This document shows positions 27,103 through 36,347 of a stretch of DNA of 64,000 bases, piece by piece. The stretch's first letter is position 1; each line of letters begins with the position of its first letter. The DNA lies in contig DJXW01000028.1 in the NCBI GenBank assembly GCA_002449845.1, positions 50,407 to 114,406 of the forward strand, read 5' to 3'. A program made the position numbers and the translations under genes. Origin of the DNA: Prevotella sp. UBA6994. GTDB lineage: Bacteria > Bacteroidota > Bacteroidia > Bacteroidales > Bacteroidaceae. The notes under the pieces are model-generated. The model was not told where the DNA came from. It saw nothing but the letters and a program-made list of their open reading frames with translations, and ran no database searches.

Positions 27103-28368
27103 ATGGAAAAGAAAATAGGAAATATCTTCAAGGGTGACAAAGTGATTTGGATGGTGTTTTTCTTCCTTTGCATCATCAGTATCGTAGAGGTGTATTCCGC
27201 CTCTTCACAACTCACCTATAAAGGAGGAAGCTATTTGGCACCGGTGATCAAACACATCGGTATCCTTTTTATGGGTATATTTTTCATGATTATCACATTG
27301 AATGTAGGATGTAGGTATTTCAAGATAGCCACGCCGTTTCTGCTGATACTGTCCATAGCCACATTGTTGTGGGTCATCATAGCGGGACAGTCAACCAACG
27401 GTGCACAACGATGGATAAGTCTTTTGGGAATACAATTCCAACCGTCGGAAATAGCGAAGGGAACATTGGTATTGGCAACCGCACAGATTCTCAGTGCCAT
27501 GCAAACGCCGACAGGTGCAGATAAGAATGCTTTTAAGTATATCCTCGTGGTATGTGCCGTCATCATTCCGCTCATCATGTTAGAGAATCTTTCCACAGCG
27601 GTATTGTTGGCTGGTGTCATCTTCTTCATGATGATAATTGGCAGAGTGCCCACCCAACAATTAGGAAAGTTGATGGGAGTTGCCGTGCTATTCATCGTAA
27701 TTGTTTTTGGAATGGTGATGATCATTGGAAATGATACAAGCAAGACCAATCAAAACAACAATCTGACAGAAAAGATTTACGAGGATAAGGAAGAATCGAA
27801 AGGGTATAAGATATTCCATAGATTTGATACATGGAAAGCACGTATCATGAAATTCGCCGACAACAAGGAACTAAAGCCAGAGGATGTTGACTTGGACAAG
27901 GATGCTCAAGTAGCACATGCCAACATTGCCATTGCTTCATCGAATGTAGTGGGAAAAGGACCAGGCAACTCTGTTGAACGTGATTTCCTGTCACAAGCAT
28001 TCTCCGACTTCATTTATGCCATTATCATAGAGGAAATGGGAATATTCGGTGCCTTTGTCGTAGCGTTCCTCTACATTATATTATTATTTAGGAGCGGAAG
28101 AATTGCCAACAGGTGCGAGAACACATTCCCCGCATTCCTGGCAATGGGTTTGGCTTTATTATTGGTAACCCAAGCATTGTTTAATATGTGTGTAGCTGTA
28201 GGTCTTGCTCCAGTGACAGGACAGCCATTGCCATTGGTGAGCAAAGGTGGAACATCTACGGTAATCAACTGTATTTATATCGGTGTTATACTGAGCATCA
28301 GTCGCTCGGCAAAGAAGAAACAAACCGAAACAGAAGATTTAAGAACCCTTAAATTATCAGTAGCATAA
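27103..28368 (+). CDS. ftsW: SEDS peptidoglycan polymerase FtsW
   Basis: 421 residues with about ten membrane spans. SEDS-family signatures: NGAQRWISLLGIQFQPSEIAKG, LLMLENLSTAVLL-like region, FSDFIYAIIIEEMGIFGA and PVTGQPLPLVSKGGTS near the end. It polymerises septal glycan strands from lipid II together with FtsI. A loop of about 60 residues between roughly 205 and 265 is charged and extracytoplasmic or cytoplasmic, typical for the phylum. Confidence 0.94.
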   Translation: MEKKIGNIFKGDKVIWMVFFFLCIISIVEVYSASSQLTYKGGSYLAPVIKHIGILFMGIFFMIITLNVGCRYFKIATPFLLILSIATLLWVIIAGQSTNGAQRWISLLGIQFQPSEIAKGTLVLATAQILSAMQTPTGADKNAFKYILVVCAVIIPLIMLENLSTAVLLAGVIFFMMIIGRVPTQQLGKLMGVAVLFIVIVFGMVMIIGNDTSKTNQNNNLTEKIYEDKEESKGYKIFHRFDTWKARIMKFADNKELKPEDVDLDKDAQVAHANIAIASSNVVGKGPGNSVERDFLSQAFSDFIYAIIIEEMGIFGAFVVAFLYIILLFRSGRIANRCENTFPAFLAMGLALLLVTQALFNMCVAVGLAPVTGQPLPLVSKGGTSTVINCIYIGVILSISRSAKKKQTETEDLRTLKLSVA

Positions 28369-28422
28369 TTGTCATAATATCATAAAATTAGACAAAAATT
28401 AGTGAGAGACAAAAAAAATGTT

Positions 28423-28430
28423 TAACTTTG
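28423..28430 (+). promoter_or_regulatory. Internal -7 box in front of murG
   Basis: TAACTTTG, perfect to consensus, 21 bp before the murG ATG at 28452, in the largest gap (83 bp) of the middle of the dcw cluster. No TTG at -33 was found. Confidence 0.5.
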
Positions 28431-28451
28431 CAAGTTCAGAACGAAGCATAT

Positions 28452-29564
28452 ATGAGTCAAGGTATTAAAATTATCATCAGCGGAGGTGGAACGGGAGGAC
28501 ATATCTTCCCTGCTATTTCCATTGCCAATGCCATCAAGAAAAAGGTTCCAGAAGCAGAAATTCTCTTCGTGGGAGCCGAAGGCAGGATGGAGATGCAACG
28601 CGTGCCTGCCGCTGGATATGAAATAAAGGGCTTGCCTATCTGTGGATTTGACCGCAAGAACTTACTCAAGAACATCAGCGTGCTGTTCAAGATATGGAAA
28701 AGTCAGCGCATGGCAAAGGAAATCATCAAGGATTTCAAGCCTATGGCAGCAGTGGGCGTTGGCGGCTACGCGAGTGGTCCTACCCTGAACCAATGCGCTG
28801 CTATGGGAATACCATGTCTCATCCAAGAGCAAAACTCATACGCAGGCGTTACAAACAAATTGTTGGCAAAGAAAGCCGAGAAGATTTGTGTTGCATACGA
28901 GGGAATGGAGCGATTCTTCCCTGCTGACAAAATCATATTGACGGGCAATCCCGTGAGACAAGCCATTCTCGACACGAAACTGACAAGAGAAGAGGCCATC
29001 AAACAATTTGGCTTAGATCCTTCAAAAAAGACAATATTATTTGTCGGTGGCAGCTTGGGAGCAAGAACCATCAACGAAAGCATTCTCAGACACCTTGACC
29101 TCTTAGAGAATGGAGACGTACAGGTGATTTGGCAAACAGGGAAATATTATTCCGCTCAAATAGCCGAAGAATTGAAGAAGGCAAACAAGGAATACCCCAT
29201 GCTGAAAGTGACAGACTTCATCAGCGATATGGGAGCAGCATACAAAGCAGCAGACCTCGTTATCAGTCGTTCTGGAGCCAGTTCTATCAGTGAGTTCTGT
29301 CTTATTGGAAAACCCGTGATATTGGTTCCTTCACCCAATGTGGCAGAAGACCACCAAACGAAGAACACTATGGCATTGGTCAACAAGGATGCAGCATTGT
29401 ATGTGAAAGACGCTGAAGCTCCTGACACATTGCTTCAATTGGCAATCAACACGGTCAAGGATGCAGCAAGACTTAGCTCATTGAGCGAAAACATTAAGAA
29501 ACTTGGATTAAAAGACTCGGCAGACATCATTGCCGATGAAGTAATAAAACTTGCAACAAAGTAA
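28452..29564 (+). CDS. murG: UDP-GlcNAc:lipid I GlcNAc transferase
   Basis: 370 residues from the ATG at 28452 (MSQGIKIIISGGGTGGHIFPA). The glycine-rich IISGGGTGGHIFPA and the later FVGGSLGARTINE and PNVAEDHQTKNTMAL motifs are diagnostic. It adds GlcNAc to lipid I to make lipid II at the inner membrane. A longer frame with a TTG start at 28428 was rejected because it begins inside the -7 box. Confidence 0.95.
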   Translation: MSQGIKIIISGGGTGGHIFPAISIANAIKKKVPEAEILFVGAEGRMEMQRVPAAGYEIKGLPICGFDRKNLLKNISVLFKIWKSQRMAKEIIKDFKPMAAVGVGGYASGPTLNQCAAMGIPCLIQEQNSYAGVTNKLLAKKAEKICVAYEGMERFFPADKIILTGNPVRQAILDTKLTREEAIKQFGLDPSKKTILFVGGSLGARTINESILRHLDLLENGDVQVIWQTGKYYSAQIAEELKKANKEYPMLKVTDFISDMGAAYKAADLVISRSGASSISEFCLIGKPVILVPSPNVAEDHQTKNTMALVNKDAALYVKDAEAPDTLLQLAINTVKDAARLSSLSENIKKLGLKDSADIIADEVIKLATK

Positions 29565-29580
29565 AAGGAATTTGTAAACA

Positions 29581-30957
29581 ATGGAATTAAAGGATATCAA
29601 GGCAGTATATTTCATAGGTGGAGGTGGCATTGGCATGAGTGCCATTGCCCGTTATTTCTTAAATAAGGGTGTTGTCGTAGCAGGTTATGACAAGACTCCT
29701 TCCGAACTGACTCATAAGTTGGAGGAGGAAGGGATGAAGATACACTATGAGGAGAATATTGACAAGATACCCATTGAGTGCAAGAATCCTTCATCGTGCT
29801 TGGTGGTTTACACGCCAGCCATTCCTGCCAGCCACAAAGAACTGGTGTGTTTCAAGGAAAATGGTTTTGAAATAAAGAAGCGTTCTCAAGTGTTGGGAAC
29901 ACTGACACGTACACACAAAGGACTTTGTGTAGCAGGTACACATGGCAAGACCACTACATCCACGATGTGCGCCCACATCATGCACCAGAGTCATTTAGAC
30001 TGCAACGCATTCTTAGGGGGCATCTCCAAGAACTATGGAACCAATTTCATCTTTTCAGACAAGAGTGACTTTGTTGTGATTGAAGCCGACGAGTTCGACC
30101 GTTCTTTCCACCATTTGTGTCCGTGGATGACTGTCATTACTTCTACAGACCCCGACCATTTGGACATCTATGGTACCAAGGAAGCTTATCTTGAGAGTTT
30201 CCGCTATTACACCACTTTGATTCAACCCCAAGGAGCATTGATAATCCATCGCAACCTGGAGATGAAGCAAGACGTACAAGAGGGCGTAAGGGTATATGAC
30301 TATAGCCTCAACGAAGGAGATTTTCACGCAGAGAACATTCGCATTGGCAATGGAGAAATCATCTTTGACTTTATCTCTCCTATTCAGAATGTCAAGGATG
30401 TATTTCTCGGACATCCCGTTCCCATCAACATTGAGAATGGCGTAGCAGCTATGGCTATGGCTCAACTCAATGGATGTACCGAGGAGGAACTGAGAAATGG
30501 TATGAAAACATACAAAGGTGTTGACCGTAGATTTGACTTTAAGATCAAAACCGACAAACTTGTATTCTTGTCTGACTATGCTCATCACCCACAAGAAATA
30601 TTCCAGAGTGCGAAGAGCATCAAGGAACTGTATTCCAACAGAAAAATCACTGCAATTTTCCAACCACATTTATATACACGTACGCGCGACTTCTACAAGG
30701 ATTTCGCTGCAGCATTAAGTCAATTGGATGAAGTGATCCTTTGCGACATTTATCCCGCACGTGAACAACCTATCCCTGGCGTTACCAGCAAACTGATATA
30801 CGACAATCTGAAAGATGGCGTACAAAAGAGTATGATCCACAAAGAAGAGGTACTGGATTTGGTGAAGAGCCGCCAATTTGACGTACTTGTCGTTTTAGGT
30901 GCTGGAGACTTAGACAATTACGTTCCAGAAATAACTAAAATTTTGAAAAGCACATGA
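29581..30957 (+). CDS. murC: UDP-N-acetylmuramate:L-alanine ligase
   Basis: 458 residues. GGGGIGMSAIARYF nucleotide fold, VAGTHGKTTTSTMCAH P-loop, EADEFDRSF, and SDYAHHPQEI plus FQPHLYTRT in the C-terminal domain. First amino acid addition to UDP-MurNAc. The stop overlaps the ftsQ start by 4 bp. Confidence 0.96.
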   Translation: MELKDIKAVYFIGGGGIGMSAIARYFLNKGVVVAGYDKTPSELTHKLEEEGMKIHYEENIDKIPIECKNPSSCLVVYTPAIPASHKELVCFKENGFEIKKRSQVLGTLTRTHKGLCVAGTHGKTTTSTMCAHIMHQSHLDCNAFLGGISKNYGTNFIFSDKSDFVVIEADEFDRSFHHLCPWMTVITSTDPDHLDIYGTKEAYLESFRYYTTLIQPQGALIIHRNLEMKQDVQEGVRVYDYSLNEGDFHAENIRIGNGEIIFDFISPIQNVKDVFLGHPVPINIENGVAAMAMAQLNGCTEEELRNGMKTYKGVDRRFDFKIKTDKLVFLSDYAHHPQEIFQSAKSIKELYSNRKITAIFQPHLYTRTRDFYKDFAAALSQLDEVILCDIYPAREQPIPGVTSKLIYDNLKDGVQKSMIHKEEVLDLVKSRQFDVLVVLGAGDLDNYVPEITKILKST

Positions 30958-31742
30958 AAGTAAAGACAGTACTTACTATTATCTTTGACGTCGTCCTTGT
31001 CGTCTATCTGGCATTGGCGTTTACCTCTTTCAACAAACCGAAAGAGACAATCACCAAGTGCATTGGCGTGAACATCAGCATCAAGGACGAAACGACAAAC
31101 GGTTTCCTCAGCAAAGAGGAGATCAAGAGTCGTCTGGAAAACAACCACCTCTACCCTCTTGCTAAACCACTTCGCTATGTAAACACACGAAAGATTGAAG
31201 AAACCCTGAAGCAAAGTCCGTTTGTCAAAACAGCAGAATGCTATAAGACCATCAACGGACACGTGAATATCATCCTTACCCAACGAATGCCCATCGTGAG
31301 AATCAAAGCTGACAATGGCAGCGATTTCTATTTGGATGACAACGACTGTGTAATGCCCAATTCACATTATACGTCCGACTTGATTATTGCCACTGGTAAT
31401 ATCAGCACAAAATTTGCCACCAACTATATTTCCCCATTGAGTAAGGAAATCATGGAACACGACTTTTGGAAAAACCAGATTGAGCAAATCAACGTGTTAC
31501 CCGATTTGAGTATCGAGATTGTACCGCGAGTGGGCAACCACATCATCTGTTTCGGCAGAATGCCCGAAGGGAAAAACAAGGAAGACAGGGCATCTCTCAT
31601 CAAGGATTTCTTTAATAAAAAGATTACCCGCTTGGAAAAATTCTATAAATATGGACTGTCACAAGCAGGTTGGAACAAATATTGCTATATAAATCTTGAA
31701 TTTGATAATCAAATCATCTGTAAGAAAAATAAGAAAATATAA
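30954..31742 (+). CDS. ftsQ: Division protein FtsQ
   Basis: 262 residues: short cytoplasmic head, one membrane span (TVLTIIFDVVLVVYLALAF), then a POTRA-like domain (GFLSKEEIKSRLENN, ETLKQSPFVKTAECYKTING) and a periplasmic beta domain. It bridges FtsA/FtsZ to FtsL/FtsB and the synthases. Placement between murC and ftsA is canonical and the 4-bp overlap with murC suggests coupling. Confidence 0.9.
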   Translation: MKVKTVLTIIFDVVLVVYLALAFTSFNKPKETITKCIGVNISIKDETTNGFLSKEEIKSRLENNHLYPLAKPLRYVNTRKIEETLKQSPFVKTAECYKTINGHVNIILTQRMPIVRIKADNGSDFYLDDNDCVMPNSHYTSDLIIATGNISTKFATNYISPLSKEIMEHDFWKNQIEQINVLPDLSIEIVPRVGNHIICFGRMPEGKNKEDRASLIKDFFNKKITRLEKFYKYGLSQAGWNKYCYINLEFDNQIICKKNKKI

Positions 31743-31747
31743 ATATT

Positions 31748-33175
31748 ATGACCGTTATGCCAAAGGAATTTATTGTAGCTATTGAACTGGGTTCATCCAA
31801 GATGACCGGTATCGCAGGAAAGAAAAATATGGATGGCAGCATTTCCGTGCTGTCCGTCGTAAGAGAGGATTCCACATCGTGCATACGCAAGGGTGTGGTC
31901 TATAACATTGACAAGACAGTGCTCTGCATTTCCAACATCATCAAGAAATTAGAAACCACTCTCAAGACAAAAATCGAGAAGGTTTACGTGGGTGTTGGTG
32001 GACAGAGTATCAGAAGCGTGAAGAACGTTATCGTAAAGGATTTGCCTGCCGGTACTATCATCACACAAGAAATTATCAACGAATTGATGGATGCCAATCG
32101 TAGCATGACATATCCCGACTTGGAGATTCTTGATGCTGCCATCCAAGAATTCAAGGTTGACTCACAATACCAACTCGACCCCGTGGGAATCCAATGCTCA
32201 CGCATTGAAGGTAATTTCTTGAACATCCTTCAGCGCAAGTCTTTCTATCGCAATCTCAACAAATGTTTCGACAATGCGGGTATAGCCATTGCCGAAATGT
32301 ACCTCGCTCCTTTGGCACTTGCTGACAGCGTGCTCACAGAGGCAGAGCGTCGCTCTGGATGCGTATTGGTTGACCTTGGTGCAGACACTACAACAGTATC
32401 TGTATTTTACAAGAACATCCTCCGTCATTTGGCAGTAATTCCTCTCGGAGGAAACAACGTGACGAAAGACATCTCTACCGTTCAGATGGAAGAAGATGAA
32501 GCTGAGAGAATGAAGATTAAATACGGTAGTGCCTTTACCGACAACAATGAGATTGATGACACGCTTCGCTTGCCTATCGACCAAGAACGCTACGTGGAGA
32601 GTCGCAAGTTGATTGATATCATCGAGGGAAGAATGGATGAAATCATCGAGAATGTTTGGTTCCAGGTTCCCAGTGAATATGTTGACAAGCTCCTCAGCGG
32701 TGTAATCCTCACTGGTGGTGGTTCAAACATGAAAAATATCGAACGTGCATTCCGCAACCATACTCATCTCCAGAAAGTACGTATCGCCAAGTTCGTTCAG
32801 CAAACCATCAACTCTAACAGTCCTGAGATAACAGCTAAAGATGGAACCATGAACACCATCCTTGGATTGCTGGAAAAGGGTGACATCAATTGTGCCGGCG
32901 ACGAGATTACCAACGACCTCTTTACCACAGACCGTCCATTGAGTTCGGGCAAGAACAGAAACTCTGACCGTCCAGGTGTAGTACAAACAGAAGCTGAGAA
33001 GAGAGCACAAGAAGAGGCAAGAAAGAAACAACAAGAAAAGGAGGAAGCCGACCGTAAGGCTGCTCAAGAAAAAGCCGAAAGAGAAAGGAAAGCTAAAAAG
33101 GAAAACAGTATTACCAATAAGACTCTGAAAAACCTCAAATCATTCTTTAAGAAGATGGTGGAAGAGGAAGAATAA
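31748..33175 (+). CDS. ftsA: Division protein FtsA
   Basis: 475 residues. Actin-fold motifs: EFIVAIELGSSKM, VYVGVGGQSI (1C domain), CVLVDLGADTTTVSVF and GVILTGGGSNMKNI. After the core (about residue 395) there is a 70-residue Lys/Glu/Arg-rich linker (RAQEEARKKQQEKEEADRKA) and a terminal amphipathic helix LKNLKSFFKKM that would bind the membrane. FtsA ties FtsZ filaments to the membrane. A second ATG at 31757 is an equally possible start. Confidence 0.94.
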   Translation: MTVMPKEFIVAIELGSSKMTGIAGKKNMDGSISVLSVVREDSTSCIRKGVVYNIDKTVLCISNIIKKLETTLKTKIEKVYVGVGGQSIRSVKNVIVKDLPAGTIITQEIINELMDANRSMTYPDLEILDAAIQEFKVDSQYQLDPVGIQCSRIEGNFLNILQRKSFYRNLNKCFDNAGIAIAEMYLAPLALADSVLTEAERRSGCVLVDLGADTTTVSVFYKNILRHLAVIPLGGNNVTKDISTVQMEEDEAERMKIKYGSAFTDNNEIDDTLRLPIDQERYVESRKLIDIIEGRMDEIIENVWFQVPSEYVDKLLSGVILTGGGSNMKNIERAFRNHTHLQKVRIAKFVQQTINSNSPEITAKDGTMNTILGLLEKGDINCAGDEITNDLFTTDRPLSSGKNRNSDRPGVVQTEAEKRAQEEARKKQQEKEEADRKAAQEKAERERKAKKENSITNKTLKNLKSFFKKMVEEEE

Positions 33176-33225
33176 AACATTAGAAGACAAGCATTGACAA
33201 ACCGACAATAAATTAAGTAAGTATT

Positions 33226-34545
33226 ATGGCAGATAACATATTGGATTTCGATATTCCCGAGCAGGGCAATAGCATCATCAAGGTCATTGGTGTAGGTGGT
33301 GGTGGCGGTAATGCCGTTAATCACATGTATAGAGAGGGTATTCACGACGTTACTTTCGTACTTTGCAATACAGATAACCAAGCTCTTAACGACTCTCCCG
33401 TTCCCGTGCATTTGCAACTGGGAAAGGAAGGTCTTGGAGCAGGAAACAAACCAGAGAAAGCTCGTAAGGCTGCCGAAGAGAGCATTGAGGATGTAAGAAA
33501 GATGCTCAACGACGGTACTCGCATGGCATTCATCACGGCTGGTATGGGAGGTGGAACAGGTACTGGTGCTGCTCCCGTTATCGCACGTGTATCTAAGGAA
33601 CTCGACATTCTGACGGTAGGTATCGTGACGATTCCTTTCCGCTTTGAAGGTGACCGCAAAATTGACCAAGCCCTTGATGGCGTAGAGGAAATGTCAAAGC
33701 ACGTGGATGCACTGTTGGTTATTAACAACGAACGTCTTCGTGAGATTTATCCTGAACTTTCCTTGCTCGATGCGTTCAGCAAGGCTGATGACACCTTGAG
33801 CGTTGCTGCCAAGAGTATCGCCGAGATTATCACTAACCACGGTTTCATGAACCTCGACTTCAACGACGTGAAGACGGTATTGAAAGATGGTGGCGTTGCC
33901 ATCATGAGTACTGGTTATGGAGAGGGTGAAGGCCGTGTGAAAAAAGCTATTGATGACGCACTCAACTCACCGTTGCTCAATGACAACGATGTATTCAACT
34001 CCAAGAAGATTTTGCTTAGCATCAACTTCTGCAACGAGAAGAATGACAACTCTGGCTTGATGATGGACGAAATGAACGACGTACATGAGTTTATGGCTAA
34101 GTTCTCCAGCGACTTTGAAATCAAGTGGGGTATGGCTATCGACCCAGAGTTGGGCAAGAAGGTGAAAGTGACAATCCTCGCCACTGGTTTCGGCATCGAG
34201 GATGTGGATGGTATGAATGCTCACTTGGGCAAGAAGCACACGCAGGAAGAAGCCATTCGTATCGCTGAGGAAGAAGAGAAGCAAGCTGCACGTGCCGATC
34301 GTCGTAAGCGTTATTACAACGATGATCCCAACCACACTCAGAAGAAGCGTCGCAAGCAAATCTTCTTATTCCGCATGGAAGATCTCGACAACGAGGATGT
34401 CATTCTGTCAGTTGAGAACACTCCAACATACAGACGTACTCGCCAAATGTTGGAGGACATCAGCAATCAGGCATCTGGTGCAACGCCCAAGAAGAAAGAG
34501 GAAGAGGAAAACGAGGACGTAAGGGGAACCATTACGTTCGCATAA
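33226..34545 (+). CDS. ftsZ: Cell division tubulin homologue FtsZ
   Basis: 439 residues. VIGVGGGGGNAVNHM, the tubulin signature GGGTGTGAAPV and T7-loop region NLDFNDVKTV are present. A motif ENTPTYRRTRQML near residue 393 resembles the FtsA-binding C-terminal peptide of Bacteroidetes FtsZ but is followed by a further acidic tail of about 35 residues ending RGTITFA. It polymerises with GTP into the Z-ring. Last gene of the cluster proper. Confidence 0.97.
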   Translation: MADNILDFDIPEQGNSIIKVIGVGGGGGNAVNHMYREGIHDVTFVLCNTDNQALNDSPVPVHLQLGKEGLGAGNKPEKARKAAEESIEDVRKMLNDGTRMAFITAGMGGGTGTGAAPVIARVSKELDILTVGIVTIPFRFEGDRKIDQALDGVEEMSKHVDALLVINNERLREIYPELSLLDAFSKADDTLSVAAKSIAEIITNHGFMNLDFNDVKTVLKDGGVAIMSTGYGEGEGRVKKAIDDALNSPLLNDNDVFNSKKILLSINFCNEKNDNSGLMMDEMNDVHEFMAKFSSDFEIKWGMAIDPELGKKVKVTILATGFGIEDVDGMNAHLGKKHTQEEAIRIAEEEEKQAARADRRKRYYNDDPNHTQKKRRKQIFLFRMEDLDNEDVILSVENTPTYRRTRQMLEDISNQASGATPKKKEEEENEDVRGTITFA

Positions 34546-34562
34546 ATTGAAAGGGATTCATC

Positions 34563-35012
34563 ATGGCATTATTTGAGCAAATCAGCGAAGATATCAAAAC
34601 GGCTATGAAAGCCCGTGACAAGGTGGCTCTCGAAGCATTGAGAAACATCAAGAAGGTATTCTTGGAAGCAAAGACGGCACCTGGAGCCAATGACACATTG
34701 GAAGATGCGGATGCCTTGAAGATTCTCCAGAAACTTGCCAAGCAAGGTAAGGAGTCTGCACAGACATTCATTGCCAACAACAGACAAGATCTTGCCGAAG
34801 GTGAATTAGCTCAAGTGGAAGTGATTGAAAGATACCTTCCCAAAGCTTTGGAAGAGAGCGAGATTGAAGCCATCGTGAAGGAAGTCATCGCTCAAACTGG
34901 AGCACAGGGCATGAAAGATATGGGTAAGGTTATGGGAATTGCCAGTAAGCAAATGGCTGGAAGAGCTGACGGTCGTATTATTTCCACCATCGTTAAGAAA
35001 TTATTGGCATAA
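34563..35012 (+). CDS. GatB/YqeY domain protein
   Basis: 149 residues. LFEQISEDIKTAMKARDKVALEALRNIKK at the start (read in parts) and the C-terminal GAQGMKDMGKVMGIASKQMAGRADG match the YqeY family, which resembles the tRNA-binding tail of GatB amidotransferase. Role is not settled; a link to tRNA-dependent amidation is suggested for the family only by similarity. It is 17 bp after ftsZ, so it is probably the last gene of the dcw transcript, which ends at the terminator at 35048. Confidence 0.9.
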   Translation: MALFEQISEDIKTAMKARDKVALEALRNIKKVFLEAKTAPGANDTLEDADALKILQKLAKQGKESAQTFIANNRQDLAEGELAQVEVIERYLPKALEESEIEAIVKEVIAQTGAQGMKDMGKVMGIASKQMAGRADGRIISTIVKKLLA

Positions 35013-35047
35013 GCATAGCTTTTACACCTTATTATATTTATAATAGT

Positions 35048-35082
35048 AGTTCCACAAGTCAATCATCTTGTGGAACTTTTTT
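35048..35082 (+). terminator. Intrinsic terminator of the dcw transcript
   Basis: Perfect 11-bp stem AGTTCCACAAG / CTTGTGGAACT (35048-35058, 35067-35077) with an 8-nt loop, followed by a run of T. Confidence 0.9.
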
Positions 35083-35083
35083 A

Positions 35084-35809
35084 TTATACAAACAATTCCT
35101 GCATGATGGAAAGTGATTTTAATTCGGGAAAATTGGGAACGTGCAATCGATAATAGTTCAAGATAATCTCCGTACAACGATTCCTCTCAGTACGGTTCAT
35201 CCGAAACAAGTGCATGGATTCATAATTCATACGCATCAACAAGCCAATCTTCGATGCCTCCTCTGGTGGCAACACATCTGGATGCAAGGCACGAGTCTTG
35301 GTAAAACACCCGTTTCTCAAATCAAAAAAATCCCCTTCTTCATAGTTCTCCAAATTGGGGAAAAAACCAATAAAGCGTGAAAGTCGCATCATGAACACGA
35401 GGTGAAAGTTGGAAAAATGCCTGTCGCTTTCATCAAGCCACCTCACACTCATGTCTATATATTGGAACAAGAGTGAGTTTAATTGCTCGTCGCGTGTGGT
35501 ATGGTACAAAAACTCCGAAAGAAACAAAGTGATGGCTATCTTGTGAGAATCAAAAGGAATGGAAGTAAAATTACAGCTCAATCGAATGTCCTTGATTCGC
35601 TGTAAACATTTCGTCTGTCGATAGTCAAACTCCAGATCCAACAGATGTAGTGGTTGGAAATACATTTTTTTCAGTTTTGCCTTCGGAGAATTGGAAATAT
35701 GGCAAATAAATGACATGCGTCCATACGACTCGGTAAACATGTCAACAATCATCTGAGACTCGCCATAATTCAATGAATGCAGGACTACACCCTTCGTTTT
35801 TACCATCAT
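35084..35809 (-). CDS. recO: DNA repair protein RecO
   Basis: 241 residues from the ATG at 35809 (a second adjacent ATG at 35806 is equally possible). The N-terminal OB-fold start MVKTKGVVLHSLNYGESQMIVDMFTE (read in parts) and later ITLFLSEFLYHTTRDEQLN and FIGFFPNL fit Bacteroidetes RecO. RecO anneals single strands and loads RecA with RecR/RecF. The longer frame up to 35914 was rejected because it runs through the -7 box at 35817. No convincing zinc-binding cysteine cluster is visible. Confidence 0.9.
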   Translation of the reverse strand: MMVKTKGVVLHSLNYGESQMIVDMFTESYGRMSFICHISNSPKAKLKKMYFQPLHLLDLEFDYRQTKCLQRIKDIRLSCNFTSIPFDSHKIAITLFLSEFLYHTTRDEQLNSLLFQYIDMSVRWLDESDRHFSNFHLVFMMRLSRFIGFFPNLENYEEGDFFDLRNGCFTKTRALHPDVLPPEEASKIGLLMRMNYESMHLFRMNRTERNRCTEIILNYYRLHVPNFPELKSLSIMQELFV

Positions 35810-35816
35810 AATAGCA

Positions 35817-35824
35817 CAAAAGTA
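35817..35824 (-). promoter_or_regulatory. -7 box for recO
   Basis: TACTTTTG on the - strand ends only 7 bp before the first possible ATG (35809), predicting a very short or no leader. Confidence 0.5.
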
Positions 35825-35863
35825 CAAAAAAATCCACGTAAATGAAAATTTCCAATAAAAAAA

Positions 35864-35895
35864 TTTGCACAGTCGGAGAAAAAAGGCTAACTTTG
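35864..35895 (+). promoter_or_regulatory. Promoter of tRNA-Glu and rpsT
   Basis: -33 TTTG at 35864-35867 and -7 TAACTTTG at 35888-35895, 20 bp apart: the cleanest promoter in the window. Confidence 0.8.
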
Positions 35896-35914
35896 CATCC
35901 GCAAAACAAGGCAT

Positions 35915-35986
35915 GGTCCCTTCGTCTATCGGCTAGGACGAGAGATTTTCATTCTCTAAAGAGGAGTTCGACTCTCCTAGGGACTA
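35915..35986 (+). tRNA. tRNA-Glu (anticodon TTC)
   Basis: 72-nt cloverleaf. Acceptor strands GGTCCCT (35915-35921) and AGGGACT (35979-35985) with a G-U end pair and discriminator A; anticodon stem AGAGA/TCTCT around loop TTTTCAT, whose middle TTC reads GAA/GAG; T arm AGGAG-TTCGACT-CTCCT. No CCA is encoded. A strong promoter lies 20 bp upstream and rpsT starts 32 bp downstream, so the tRNA is probably cut from a joint transcript. Confidence 0.95.
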
Positions 35987-36018
35987 CAAAAATTAAGAAT
36001 AAAGAGTAAGAATTTAAG

Positions 36019-36273
36019 ATGGCAAATCACAAATCATCATTAAAGAGAATCCGTCAAACTAAGACGAGAACATTGCATAATAGATACTATGCAAAGACTA
36101 TGCGTAACGCAGTTCGCAAATTACGCGCTACCACCAACAAGGAGGAAGCTGTGAAGATGTTCCCCATTGTACAGAAAATGTTAGACAAGCTCGCTAAGAC
36201 AAATATTATTCACAAGAACAAAGCCGCAAACCTGAAATCAAGTCTGGCTCAACATATCAGCAAATTGGGATAA
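36019..36273 (+). CDS. rpsT: 30S ribosomal protein S20
   Basis: 84 residues, highly basic, beginning MANHKSSLKRIRQTKTRTLHN and ending NKAANLKSSLAQHISKLG, matching S20. It binds 16S rRNA early in 30S assembly. Lies in one unit with tRNA-Glu; a hairpin terminator follows at 36300. Confidence 0.97.
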   Translation: MANHKSSLKRIRQTKTRTLHNRYYAKTMRNAVRKLRATTNKEEAVKMFPIVQKMLDKLAKTNIIHKNKAANLKSSLAQHISKLG

Positions 36274-36299
36274 TATACATTCTAAGGAGCTAAATTTAC

Positions 36300-36338
36300 A
36301 AGGCAATAATCCATCGGATTGTTGCCTTTCTGTTTTTT
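36300..36338 (+). terminator. Terminator after rpsT
   Basis: 13-bp stem AAGGCAATAATCC / GGATTGTTGCCTT (one G-T pair) at 36300-36312 and 36316-36328, then TTTCTG and six T at 36333-36338. Confidence 0.85.
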
Positions 36339-36347
36339 GCTGTGTTA

